From Cytophagales bacterium (GTDB taxonomy: Bacteria > Bacteroidota > Bacteroidia > Cytophagales > Spirosomataceae), in the NCBI GenBank assembly GCA_013298865.1, contig JAAFJL010000001.1, positions 1 to 64,000 on the forward strand: DNA of 64,000 nt, given 5' to 3'. Below the pieces are notes generated by a model. That model saw nothing but the letters and a program-made list of their open reading frames with translations, made no database searches and was not told the origin of the DNA. A program made the position numbers and the translations under genes. Below are positions 36,967-45,894 of this stretch, in pieces; the stretch's first letter is position 1, and each line of letters opens with the position of its first letter.

Positions 36967-38107
36967 GAAATATTTGCTCTATGTATTTTTGCTTGTTGTT
37001 CTCCTTCAATCTTGCATTGAGGGTTATGACATCAACATTCCATCCAATACAAAAAGACTTGTCGTGGAAGGCTTGTTGACAGATAATGCTTTTGAGACAG
37101 ATACTATCAAAATCTATTATTCAGAAAATCAAGGAGGGTCTTTTTCTGAAAAAAAATATCCCGAAAATATCAAAGCCTTTATTGTTGTTCAAGAAACTAA
37201 GGAGGTTATTAGTTTAGTGTCTCCATCACTGGGTTCTTTTGTACTTCCAGAAGGGAAAAGCCTTCCCGTTAATAGAAGTTATCAATTACGTTTTACCTTA
37301 CCCAATGGTAATGAGTATGAATCTACTTTCTCAAAGAAACGGGCAAGTCCCGCTATTTTGAGAGTTTATGATAAATTTAATCTTAAAAGTCGCCAGAGTC
37401 CTGATGGTAAAAAGTTCTTTTCGGCAAACGATGTTTTTATAGATTTTGAAGATGCTCCTCAAGAAAAAAACTACTATTTATGGAGGTATGTCCACTACGA
37501 ACGGCTTTACTATTGCAAAAGTTGTTATAGTGGTTTAGCCGATTTTCTGAAAGTAGGCGAAGCAGGTATTTGTGACGAAGAACCTTTTGCTTCACGAGGA
37601 GTATATCTCAACGGAACAACTTATGTGTATGGTTGCAAGAGTACTTGTTTTAGGACATTCAGGAGTGACTATTTGAATACAAATTCGATATTTTCTGATA
37701 AATTATCCAATGGTACAACTATCAAAGGATTGAAGGTTGCTAATATTCCCTACTACATTAGATCCAATGGCTGTTTGATTGAAATTCAGCAAATGAATAT
37801 TTCTCCAGAATTGTATCAGTATTATACTATTCTAAAAAATATTTCAACCCAAACTGGAACATTAGTAGATGTACCACCCGCAGCAATAGTGGGCAATATC
37901 AAGAATATCAATAACCCCAATGATAAAGTTATTGGTTTCTTTGAGGTAGCTAATGCAAAATCTGTTCGTTATTGGATAGATAGAAATGAGGCTTCTGGAG
38001 AAGAAGATTATATTTTGGGTAGAAGAGTAGTGCTGGAACGTTCAGGTGAATTCAGGGATAATATACCTACACCAGTTGTGCTAGTTGATTTTTTGGTTAA
38101 AAACTAA
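36959..38107 (+). pseudogene. DUF4249 lipoprotein truncated by IS982 insertion (second of tandem pair)
   Basis: The current ORF is 382 aa from ATG 36959, with lipobox Cys19 (VVLLQSC). Its natural sequence stops at 38070; the last 12 codons or so (PVVLVDFLVKN) come from the transposon. Removing 38071-39113 joins codon AC|T and restores TYRCIQTIETTPMIPTEW-R-F to a stop at 39174, giving 390 aa and matching the YRC...W ending of the first copy. The truncated protein lacks this conserved end but could still be made. It was the middle gene of a DUF4249-DUF4249-receptor operon. Confidence 0.85.
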
Positions 38108-39113
38108 AAAAGGGTTATCTCTGAGGTTGCAACCAAAAGAGAAAACCCATGAACCAAGAGAAACAACTCTTAGCACTCAAAGATAATCCCAAAGATTTAG
38201 ATTTGGAAAATTTCTTGACTTTAACCTATTGTTTAGTCGATGAACTCTACCAAACCTTAAAATATTTAGTTGATCGTCCAGGTCCAAATCCTTTATTCTC
38301 AGAAAGTGAGGTCATCTGTCTAAATTTAGTGGGACAGATGGCGTTCGATTCTGAAAAAGCTTGGCACGGATTCGTCAAAAAAAATTACATTCATCTCTTT
38401 CCAAAACTCTTGGAAAGAAGTCGTTATCATCGTAGATGCAAAGATTTACAACAAATTACCGAGTTAATGAGGGGTAAATTATTGTATTTTATGAATACCC
38501 ATTTACAGGATTGGTTTGTCCTGGATAGTATGCCAGTCCCTGTGTGTGTTTATACCCGAGCATCTCGAAATTTACGTTTTGCTGCTGATTTTCAGGTAGA
38601 TAACAATACTTTATATGGTCATTGTGCTGCAAAAAAAGAAGATTACTACGGTTTTAAATTACATTTACTTGTAACTACACAGGGAGTCCCAGCTCATTAT
38701 GTGTTAGCTCCAAGTTCTCACCATGATGTTGTACTTGGTTCAGAAGTATTAGAATCTTATCGAAAATATACCCTAACCTTATTTGATAAGGGATATGTAG
38801 GACTTGAAAAAAGACTAATTCAACCCAATGATTACCAACTTATTATTCAAAAAAGGGATAATCAAACACCAAATACACCCATTGAAAAAGTATTTTTAGG
38901 TACTTTTAGGAAAACCATTGAAACAACAAATTCTCTATTAGCAGGTCAATTTAACCTGCAATTTTGTAGAGCTAAAAGTGCTTGGGGACTCACAAATAGA
39001 GTTATTGCTAAAATAACAGCACTCACTTTATCTATTTTTATCAATTATTGCCTTGATTTACCTCTATTGGAAATCAAAAACTTTATCTTTTAACTAGCAC
39101 AACTGGTACCTAC
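38065..39113 (+). mobile_element. Complete IS982-family insertion sequence with target duplication
   Basis: Element 38071-39107 (1037 bp) has perfect 16-bp inverted repeats: ACCAGTTGTGCTAGTT at 38071-38086 and its reverse complement at 39092-39107. ACCTAC is duplicated at 38065-38070 and 39108-39113. One transposase gene fills it. Intact ends and intact duplication indicate a recent insertion. It interrupts the 3' end of a DUF4249 gene. Confidence 0.95.
38149..39093 (+). CDS. IS982-family DDE transposase
   Basis: 314 aa, full length. Helical N-terminus, then RNase H-like core with Asp126 (FVLDSMPVPVC), Asp213 (LFDKGYVG) and Glu258 (KTIETTNSLL). The VLDSxPVPxC segment and the FxKDF-like segment replaced by YGFKLHLLVT are typical of IS982 members. 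It lies 63 bp inside the left repeat and is uninterrupted, so the copy may be active. Confidence 0.93.
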   Translation: MNQEKQLLALKDNPKDLDLENFLTLTYCLVDELYQTLKYLVDRPGPNPLFSESEVICLNLVGQMAFDSEKAWHGFVKKNYIHLFPKLLERSRYHRRCKDLQQITELMRGKLLYFMNTHLQDWFVLDSMPVPVCVYTRASRNLRFAADFQVDNNTLYGHCAAKKEDYYGFKLHLLVTTQGVPAHYVLAPSSHHDVVLGSEVLESYRKYTLTLFDKGYVGLEKRLIQPNDYQLIIQKRDNQTPNTPIEKVFLGTFRKTIETTNSLLAGQFNLQFCRAKSAWGLTNRVIAKITALTLSIFINYCLDLPLLEIKNFIF

Positions 39114-39195
39114 TTACCGATGTATTCAAACAATAGAGACGACCCCAATGATTCCTACTGAATGGCGATTTTGACTAACCTTAAAATAAAATTCT

Positions 39196-41604
39196 ATGAA
39201 AAAAATACTTCTGAGCATCCTTTATCTACTGCCTTTTGTTTCTATAAGTCTTTCGGCACAAGTAACTTCAAATAAATATGTAGTGGTTGATGGTATCATA
39301 AAAGATTCTTCTGATAATTCTCTTGTAGCAGGAGCAAATATCAAAGTTAACTTTGGCAAACTTGGAATCAGAACTAATGATAAAGGTCGTTTTTTGATAC
39401 AGTTACCTCTCGGAGCAAGTATTTCCATCACCCATTTGGGCTACCGTCCTTATCGTATCCGAGTGGATACCCAACGAGATACATTACAACTTAAAGTTAA
39501 ATTAATCAATATCGCTAATGAATTGGAGGAAGTGGTAGTTTCCACACAAGGTTCAGACAAAAATATATCTCGCCCACTAATTGGTGTAACTCAACTAAGT
39601 ATAAAAGCCATTCAAAAACTGCCAGCCGCTATGGGAGAAATTGATGTACTTCGGGGATTACAAATGTTGCCAGGAGTAACATCGGTAGGAGAAGCATCTA
39701 ATGGTATCAATATCCGAGGAGGAACAACAGACCAAAATCTGATTTTATTGGATGATACCCCAATTTTTAATCCTACTCATCTTTTTGGGTTATTTTCAAT
39801 TTTCCCACCTGATGCCATATCGAATATTGATTTGTATAAAGGTAGTGTCCCTGCACGTTTGGGAGGGCGAACTGCTTCTGTTTTGGATATACAAATGACA
39901 AATCCTTCTTTAGAAAAACTAAAATTAACAGGGGGAATCAGCCTGATTTCAAACCGTTTAACCCTTGAAACGCCAATCGTGAAAGAGAAGTTAAGTATCC
40001 TTCTCTCTGGTAGAGGGTCATTCAATGATTTTTTATTTAATCTTGGACCTGCCAGACTTCAAAATATTAGAGCCAACTTTTATGATTTTGCGACAAAGGT
40101 ATTTTACAGAGCGAATGCCAAAAATACGCTCACGCTATCGACTTATTTGAGCAAAGATTTTTTTCAGACAGATTTATTGGGTGGTATCGCAAATATTAAT
40201 GCAACTGCAACACAATTTAGTTATCAAACCAATAATGTTGCTTTGAAATGGTTTCATAGTTTTACTCCTAAAGTTAACTTACAAACAGTCGTTGTTTATA
40301 CAGACTATCAGCCTAAGACACTTTTACCAGAACTTAATTCAGATAATAAAGTAACGATTGAATCTGGTATTGAATACAAACAAATCAAATCCAGTTTGAT
40401 TTATGTACCAACCGAAAGCCATCGTCTTGAAGCAGGGATTTCCTTGGTAAGTTATGGTATAGAACCTGGCAAGTTAGTCCCAGGGACTTCTGTAAGTGTA
40501 AATCCAATCACTGTTCCGAAGGAGAATTCATTAGAAAGTGCTATTTATCTTGAAGATGAAATCATGATAAATAAGAAACTCACTGTTTCTATTGGATTGA
40601 GGTACTCAAATTATTGGGCTATCGGTCCCGCCAAACTGAGAAAATATGAACAGAATTCGCCCAAAACAGATTTTACTGTAACTGATTCTTTAACCGTAAA
40701 ATCAGGAGAAATTATTAAAAGTTATGGCGGTTTTGAACCAAGGTTTGCCCTCAAATATTCATTGGGAGCATTAAGTTCTTTCAAATTTGGCTATAACCTC
40801 ATGAGGCAATACATTCAAGTCATTTCAAATACTACCACACCACTGCCCACATCTCGCTGGAAGGCAAGCGATGATTACATTAAACCTCAGATTAGCCAAT
40901 TATTTTCTTTGGGATATTTTAAAAACTTCAAAGACAATATCTATGAAATTTCTCTCGAAGGATATTATCGTCATACAGAAAATGTGCTTGATTATAAACC
41001 TGGGGCTGATTTTTTGTTTCAACCATACCTCGAAACCCAAATTCTTGCCGGGAAATCAAAAGCCTATGGAGTGGAATTAATGATTGTAAAAAAGAAGGGC
41101 GAATTTACAGGATGGGTTAATTATACCTATTCAAGGTCATTGAATCAAATAAATGAAGGGTTATCTTTTACTGAGCAAATCAATAGTGGAGATTGGTATG
41201 CAACCAACTATGACCGACCGCATAGTTTTAATGGTAATTTCAATCTCAATCCGAATATTCATCATGAATTTAGTTTTACTTTAGCATATAGTACAGGCAG
41301 ACCTTTTTCTTTACCAGTTGGTTTTGTGAATTTTAAGAATGTACAATACCCACTTTACGAAGAAAGAAACAATGAACGAATCAAAGACTATACCCGTCTG
41401 GATTTCTCTTGGACAATCCGAAATCCGAGTATGCAAAAAAAACGCTGGGAAGGTAGCTGGACATTTACTCTATATAATTTATTGGGGCGTTCCAATGCCT
41501 ATTCAGTTTATTTTCGTTCAGAAAAAGCAGGCATTAAACCTTATCAACTAACTGTTTTTGGTTCTGTAATTCCCTCATTAACTTACAATTTCAAGTTTTT
41601 ATAG
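39196..41604 (+). CDS. TonB-dependent receptor with carboxypeptidase-like domain (downstream of IS982)
   Basis: 802 aa. Signal peptide ending SLSAQ, carboxypeptidase-like repeat (VDGIIKDSSDNSLVAGANIK), plug with PGVTSVGEASNGINIRGGT and barrel ending SLTYNFKF-L. It is 22 bp after the pre-insertion stop of the second DUF4249 gene (39174), so it was the last gene of that operon; the IS now lies between. Expression could be lost or driven from the IS end. Substrate unknown. Confidence 0.87.
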   Translation: MKKILLSILYLLPFVSISLSAQVTSNKYVVVDGIIKDSSDNSLVAGANIKVNFGKLGIRTNDKGRFLIQLPLGASISITHLGYRPYRIRVDTQRDTLQLKVKLINIANELEEVVVSTQGSDKNISRPLIGVTQLSIKAIQKLPAAMGEIDVLRGLQMLPGVTSVGEASNGINIRGGTTDQNLILLDDTPIFNPTHLFGLFSIFPPDAISNIDLYKGSVPARLGGRTASVLDIQMTNPSLEKLKLTGGISLISNRLTLETPIVKEKLSILLSGRGSFNDFLFNLGPARLQNIRANFYDFATKVFYRANAKNTLTLSTYLSKDFFQTDLLGGIANINATATQFSYQTNNVALKWFHSFTPKVNLQTVVVYTDYQPKTLLPELNSDNKVTIESGIEYKQIKSSLIYVPTESHRLEAGISLVSYGIEPGKLVPGTSVSVNPITVPKENSLESAIYLEDEIMINKKLTVSIGLRYSNYWAIGPAKLRKYEQNSPKTDFTVTDSLTVKSGEIIKSYGGFEPRFALKYSLGALSSFKFGYNLMRQYIQVISNTTTPLPTSRWKASDDYIKPQISQLFSLGYFKNFKDNIYEISLEGYYRHTENVLDYKPGADFLFQPYLETQILAGKSKAYGVELMIVKKKGEFTGWVNYTYSRSLNQINEGLSFTEQINSGDWYATNYDRPHSFNGNFNLNPNIHHEFSFTLAYSTGRPFSLPVGFVNFKNVQYPLYEERNNERIKDYTRLDFSWTIRNPSMQKKRWEGSWTFTLYNLLGRSNAYSVYFRSEKAGIKPYQLTVFGSVIPSLTYNFKFL

Positions 41605-41618
41605 TAGGTATTGCAAAC

Positions 41619-41657
41619 AAAATCCTCTCCAAATTCAGATTTAGAGAGGATTTTTGA
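41619..41657 (+). terminator. Terminator after TonB receptor
   Basis: AAAATCCTCTC at 41619-41629 pairs with 41644-41654, followed by T residues. It also separates the convergent XRE gene. Confidence 0.88.
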
Positions 41658-41668
41658 TTTCTAAAAAA

Positions 41669-41881
41669 TCAAGCAGAATACATTGCATCAATCCCGAACA
41701 AATCGTTGGGGGTTACTTGAAGAATCTCAGAAATCTTGGGAATAAAACGAGTACTTGGGTGGGTTTTTTCACTTTCCCAGTCGCTATACGTACTTTGTTT
41801 GACCCCAACAAGCGAGGAAATATCTTGTTGAGAAAGATTACGTAATTTACGGAGGCGGATGAGATTTGAACTAAAAATCAT
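41669..41881 (-). CDS. Small XRE-family regulator
   Basis: 70 aa, essentially one HTH: FSSNLIRLRKLRNLSQQDIS then SLVGVKQSTYSDWESEKTHP and a closing helix. Typical of SinR/Cro-like local repressors. It is divergent from the glycosyltransferase-like gene at 42144 and may control the peptide locus; that is inference. A second XRE gene lies at 44193. Confidence 0.85.
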   Translation of the reverse strand: MIFSSNLIRLRKLRNLSQQDISSLVGVKQSTYSDWESEKTHPSTRFIPKISEILQVTPNDLFGIDAMYSA

Positions 41882-42040
41882 AGCGTTAAAAGTTTTAAAA
41901 ATTGTTCAAAAAATGGATTTTGTTTAAATTTTTTTAAAAGCGATTAGTTGGCTATAAATACTCAACGTATTTTTAGAGGAAATGAGTATAATAATACAAT
42001 ATTAATTTTAATTGAAGAATTTTCAAAGCCAATTTTTCTC

Positions 42041-42081
42041 AAAATATCGGAAAAACGGATAATTTTTACCGAGTTTTTGGT
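42041..42081 (+). repeat. 40-bp direct repeat, copy A
   Basis: The 41-bp block around ATCGGAAAAACGGATAATTT and GAGTTTTTGG matches copy B at 49632-49671 in the same orientation, with one inserted T and one C/T change. The two copies bracket 7.6 kb of accessory genes. It is 62 bp before the start at 42144, so a promoter or regulatory role is also possible. Confidence 0.85.
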
Positions 42082-42143
42082 TTGGAATGCAAATATTAAT
42101 CAATATGTTTGTTTTTGTTGTTCAAATATTAGAGACATAGTCT

Positions 42144-43688
42144 ATGAAATTTATACACACATTCTGGACACCCACAAAATCTCTTGAAGGATTAAATGGT
42201 GGTTGGCTCAATGAAAAACTACATTTGACAAGTTGGGTTCTCAGTTTTCTACTGCTCAAAAAATATCATCCCTCAATTCCGATAAAATTAATGACTGATG
42301 ATTTTGGCAAAAAATTATTAGTTGAAGAATTATGTTTACCCTACGACGAGGTGGAAACTTCTCTTGAAACGTTAGAAACTGGTGTTTCCCCTAAAATATG
42401 GATTTATCAGAAATTATGGTCTTATGCCCAACAAAACGAGCCATTCATCAATGTTGATGGTGATTTCTTTTTGTTTGCTCCCATTCCTGATACGCATCTA
42501 AAATCTGAAATAGTTGCTCAAAATCTTGAAATTGGCTTTGAATTCTATCAGATTGCATTACAAAATCTACCTCTTATTTCTGATAAATTATCTCATCGTC
42601 TTCAAACCTTAATCTTACCCAATCAGGATTTGCCTGCTATGAATGCTGGCATTGTTGGCGGTCATGATTTCGTTTTTTTTCAGGAATATTTTCATCTCAT
42701 TTCTTCTGTTTTGAAAAATGAACCTTCTCTGAATGATGAACTCATCGACAGTAATTTTAATATGTTTTTTGAGCAGTATCTTATGTATTCATTTGTTCAA
42801 AATCAATCAAAGAAATGTCTATTTCTGACAGAACCTGTAAGTACCAATGTTTATGAAGGATTTGTTAATTTTCATGAAGTTCCTTTTCAGCGTAGCTTCT
42901 TGCATTTTTTGGGGAATTTCAAAAAAAATGTTTGGGCTTGTAACCAACTCTCGGATTATGTCTTGATACATTTTTCTGAATATACAGATAAAATCGAACG
43001 ACTTCTCAGAAAAAATAATTTGTCAAGAATTGTTACATTACAAAACCATTCTTTTTTAGAAAACAGTAAAAGCAATAATCCTTTTTATCGAACAGAATGG
43101 CTTCTGAAAACTCAGGGAATATTAGTGGAAAATGATATTAGTGGTAGTATCAAAAATAGTACTCTTTCAGAAAAAAAAAATACCGTTTTGGAGGATGCTT
43201 ACCAATTTGAAAAACAAAAAAATCATTTTCTGCAACAACTATTTTCTGACGGTGAAATCATTGAAAATCAGATGATTAGTTTTAAAAATAATGAAAAAAT
43301 ACTTTCTGAAAACGCCCAATTATTAGGAGTTAGAATCTCTTGGAATTCTTCAGCAAAAGTGATTGAAAGTTCTTGGAATTGGACTGAACAAAATTTCTTT
43401 CATGAAGCACCCAGAACGTATGAACAAAACTTTGAAGAACCCGAAGGACTATTTCAAGTATTTCTCTATTTGGACACTTTGTTTCTGAAAGTTTATGAGT
43501 ATCAGTCAGACGAAATAGCGATTGTGATGAAGGAAATTTTAGACGAGAAAGAGGTACTTTCAGTAGAAGAATTAGTACAAGAAGCCTATCAATATTTATC
43601 TCAATTAGGAGATTATGAGTTAGTGAAAGATTGTATTATTACAAGAATATCATTTTGGGTAAAAAGTGGATTCATTGATTTGGAATAA
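42144..43688 (+). CDS. Glycosyltransferase-like protein with possible RiPP-recognition C-terminus
   Basis: 514 aa, no signal or membrane segment. Residues 1-290 resemble DUF6734/GT-A-type proteins: MKFIHTFWTP, IPIKLMTDDFGK, and a DxD motif Asp105-Gly-Asp107 in PFINVDGDFFLFAPI, then MNAGIVGGHDF. The C-terminal 76 residues (439-514) have strands then helices with SDEIAIVMKEIL, VEELVQEAYQYL and FWVKSGFID, an order like PqqD/RRE winged helices. This is fold-pattern inference. It is convergent with a Cys-rich double-glycine peptide gene; modification of that peptide is plausible. DUF6734 naming is from memory. Confidence 0.6.
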   Translation: MKFIHTFWTPTKSLEGLNGGWLNEKLHLTSWVLSFLLLKKYHPSIPIKLMTDDFGKKLLVEELCLPYDEVETSLETLETGVSPKIWIYQKLWSYAQQNEPFINVDGDFFLFAPIPDTHLKSEIVAQNLEIGFEFYQIALQNLPLISDKLSHRLQTLILPNQDLPAMNAGIVGGHDFVFFQEYFHLISSVLKNEPSLNDELIDSNFNMFFEQYLMYSFVQNQSKKCLFLTEPVSTNVYEGFVNFHEVPFQRSFLHFLGNFKKNVWACNQLSDYVLIHFSEYTDKIERLLRKNNLSRIVTLQNHSFLENSKSNNPFYRTEWLLKTQGILVENDISGSIKNSTLSEKKNTVLEDAYQFEKQKNHFLQQLFSDGEIIENQMISFKNNEKILSENAQLLGVRISWNSSAKVIESSWNWTEQNFFHEAPRTYEQNFEEPEGLFQVFLYLDTLFLKVYEYQSDEIAIVMKEILDEKEVLSVEELVQEAYQYLSQLGDYELVKDCIITRISFWVKSGFIDLE

Positions 43689-43726
43689 TAAAATGGTTAT
43701 CTAAGAATTCAGACAACCATTTTATT
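43687..43726. terminator. 40-bp palindrome between convergent genes
   Basis: AATAAAATGGTT at 43687-43698 pairs with 43715-43726 and the centre is nearly symmetric too. It covers the stop at 43688 and precedes the convergent stop at 43734, so it can end both transcripts. Confidence 0.88.
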
Positions 43727-43733
43727 GGGCTGG

Positions 43734-43994
43734 TTATCCGCAATATGTTGGATTAGTAGAGCATTGATAAGCACCATTAAAATAACTTTGGCAACGAAAA
43801 GCAGAAGTAGCACAAGCTGCCGCACCTGATGATACATCCACAGAGCCAACAGGAACACCATTTTTACAGCAATAAACATGATATGGTGGACAAGAACTTA
43901 CATACCCATTACCACCTAATAATGATTTCTGAGAAGCACGAGATAGTTTCTCTGTTGAACTAAGATTCAACAAGGCAAATTTCTTATTTTTCAT
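43734..43994 (-). CDS. Cys-rich peptide precursor with double-glycine leader
   Basis: 86 aa from the ATG at 43994 (MKNKKFALLNLSSTEKLSRA); ATGs at 44015 and 44027 would add 7 or 11 residues. The leader ends at Gly27-Gly28 in LSRASQKSLLGG, as in Bacteroidota double-glycine natural-product precursors. The 58-residue tail has seven cysteines (SSCPPYHVYCC, AAACATSAFRC, YQC, TYCG) and is rich in Ser/Gly/Tyr. The sequence suggests an exported, disulfide-bonded or Cys-modified peptide. No C39 peptidase/ABC exporter is in the window. The convergent neighbour is glycosyltransferase-like. Confidence 0.72.
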   Translation of the reverse strand: MKNKKFALLNLSSTEKLSRASQKSLLGGNGYVSSCPPYHVYCCKNGVPVGSVDVSSGAAACATSAFRCQSYFNGAYQCSTNPTYCG

Positions 43995-44192
43995 TTGAAT
44001 AGATTTACTAAACATCCCATTGTCCATTAGGAAAGACCATTTCGTTTTAGTACCAACAAACTAACTATATTTTACCTCTACGTTGTATAAAAAAATGAGG
44101 TATAATTATAAGCTGAATATATAAACATATAAGTCGAAAATCATTTTATAGGATTAAACGCAGAATTTTAAATTTACTAAACGCTATCAGTT

Positions 44193-44591
44193 ATGACATT
44201 CGGAGCTAAACTTAAATATTACAGAGAAAGAAAAAACTTTAAGCAAGAGTACATTGCTCATAAATTAGGAATGACACAACCTAATTATTCCCTTATTGAA
44301 AACGATAAGCAACAACCTTCAATCAATCAACTCCAAAAAATTGCTCAGTTATTAGAAGTTAGTACGGACATATTGTTAAGTCCTACTTCGGTTATTGAAG
44401 AAAAAAGTGTACATGAATCTGGCATATCACAGCAGTTATTGCTACTGAAAGACGAGATTATTAAGACCAAACAGGAATTAATAGAAGCCAAAAACTTAGT
44501 AATTGAGAATCAGCAAAAGATTATTCAAGATTTAGAGCAGAAAATAATCCTATTTCAATCAAACTATTCCTCCCCTACTTATTCGGTTTAA
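44193..44591 (+). CDS. XRE regulator with C-terminal coiled coil
   Basis: 132 aa. N-terminal HTH (FGAKLKYYRERKNFKQEYIA, LGMTQPNYSLIENDKQQPSI) and a C-terminal coiled coil (about 80-122: LLLKDEIIKTKQELIEAKNL) that probably makes dimers. Divergent from the peptide gene with a 165-bp shared region, a likely control site. Its last 17 bp overlap the convergent propeller lipoprotein gene. Confidence 0.87.
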   Translation: MTFGAKLKYYRERKNFKQEYIAHKLGMTQPNYSLIENDKQQPSINQLQKIAQLLEVSTDILLSPTSVIEEKSVHESGISQQLLLLKDEIIKTKQELIEAKNLVIENQQKIIQDLEQKIILFQSNYSSPTYSV

Positions 44592-45873
44592 ATTCCCAGA
44601 AATCTTTTGCTGGATAGTATTTGGAGGTTTTGAGATTAGTCGGCACTGCCTGATACCCCATACCCAAAAATATTTTAGTATATTCTCCTGCTACTGCTAC
44701 GCCTACGTTTCCACTGCCTGGGTATTCGTAAGCCATTTGCCAAGAATCTGTTTGGTCATTGTATTTCCAGATGTCTTTATATCCTTCTCCTGTCTTGAGG
44801 TTACTGCCCAAGCCATAATAGCCCGTTCCTTCAAAAACAAAGAAAATACCAGACTCTCTGTCTGGAAAAGGAATATTTTTCAGGGCTTGCCATTCATCAG
44901 TGTTAATGTTGTATCTAAAAAACTCTTTGGTGTCCTCAGCCAAAACATAGCCATTGTTTTTGATGGTACAGGCTAATAATTTAAGCCCATTTCGTTTTGG
45001 ATAGGGTCGTAGTTTTACCCATCCTACTGGGTCAATCTTAGTTCGGCTAAAACTCCAGAGGTTAAATCCTTTTCCAACTTCTAATACAAAAAGGTCTGGA
45101 TAGTCGCCATCTGTGGCAAAGTGAACGGTTGGGGCATCTGCTCCTGGGTAATTATCAACTTCACTTCGGGGCAAAAAATCTGCAAACCTTTTATTGTATT
45201 CATAAGCAGGATTTTTTTCTGGAAAATAAAAATAACCCGCACCACCAAAGGAGCGATTTTCCGCAGGAGCTCGCAAATATATTGGATTAATAAGTAATTT
45301 ACTCTCACGGTCGCCAACCCATTCTTTTTGACCTGAACCATAGTAAAACCCTTTTGAAATAGCTTCTTCATTATTGGGCAATCTTGTTCTGACATTAATA
45401 AAGTAAAAAACTGTATTCCCCAAAGAATAGCTACTTAAACTTGCCTCTGGCAAAGGTGTACCCGTATAAGGTACATCGGGCAGGCGTTCCCAATTGGGAG
45501 AATTAATGACTACTTGTTCGTTACTGTACTCAATTTTTTCATTATTTTTTGAATACAATCGTACATAATATTTTTCACCGCTTTTTACTTCTAATGCTAA
45601 AGTTCGAGTAATATCTTGGAGAGAACCATCTGATTGATAGGCAATTACCTTTGAACTTTCAATCGTAGGGTTTGATTTTGTTCCATAAACAAAACCTACT
45701 TCTGAACCGCTTGAGGCAAGTACTGTTCCTGTAATTTTGACATCTTTCTGAACGGCATCATACAAAACGGACTTTAGTTCAAGCCGAGTTTCTGGAATAG
45801 CTTCTTCTTGTTTTTTACAGAATGTCAATAAAAAAACAAAGCAGAGATATATGATTTTTCTTGAAATAGACAT
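44575..45873 (-). CDS. Kelch/galactose-oxidase-like propeller lipoprotein
   Basis: 432 aa. Lipobox Cys19 (FLLTFC), then a FnIII/IPT-like domain at about 30-125 (GSEVGFVYGTKSNP; GEKYYVRLYSKNNEK) and a beta-propeller with kelch-like blades (WERLPDVPYTGTPLPEA, NTDEWQALKNIPFPDRES, NDQTDSWQMAYEYPGSGNV). It is the third gene after a TonB receptor and DUF4249 gene (21-bp gap), so it probably helps their uptake task at the cell surface. The stop region overlaps the convergent XRE gene by 17 bp. Confidence 0.82.
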   Translation of the reverse strand: MSISRKIIYLCFVFLLTFCKKQEEAIPETRLELKSVLYDAVQKDVKITGTVLASSGSEVGFVYGTKSNPTIESSKVIAYQSDGSLQDITRTLALEVKSGEKYYVRLYSKNNEKIEYSNEQVVINSPNWERLPDVPYTGTPLPEASLSSYSLGNTVFYFINVRTRLPNNEEAISKGFYYGSGQKEWVGDRESKLLINPIYLRAPAENRSFGGAGYFYFPEKNPAYEYNKRFADFLPRSEVDNYPGADAPTVHFATDGDYPDLFVLEVGKGFNLWSFSRTKIDPVGWVKLRPYPKRNGLKLLACTIKNNGYVLAEDTKEFFRYNINTDEWQALKNIPFPDRESGIFFVFEGTGYYGLGSNLKTGEGYKDIWKYNDQTDSWQMAYEYPGSGNVGVAVAGEYTKIFLGMGYQAVPTNLKTSKYYPAKDFWEFKPNK

Positions 45874-45894
45874 TTTAGTTATTGATTTAAAGTT

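Noticed and set aside
38071-39107. Composite transposon or integron cargo
   Set aside because: Only the transposase gene lies between the inverted repeats; it is a simple IS.
41948-42187. 79-residue frame ahead of the glycosyltransferase-like gene
   Set aside because: Starts at TTG, translates the direct repeat and overlaps the gene in another frame; no family pattern.
45081-45395. Second minus-strand frame within the propeller lipoprotein gene
   Set aside because: Alternate-frame shadow; the 432-aa frame carries the lipobox and blades.
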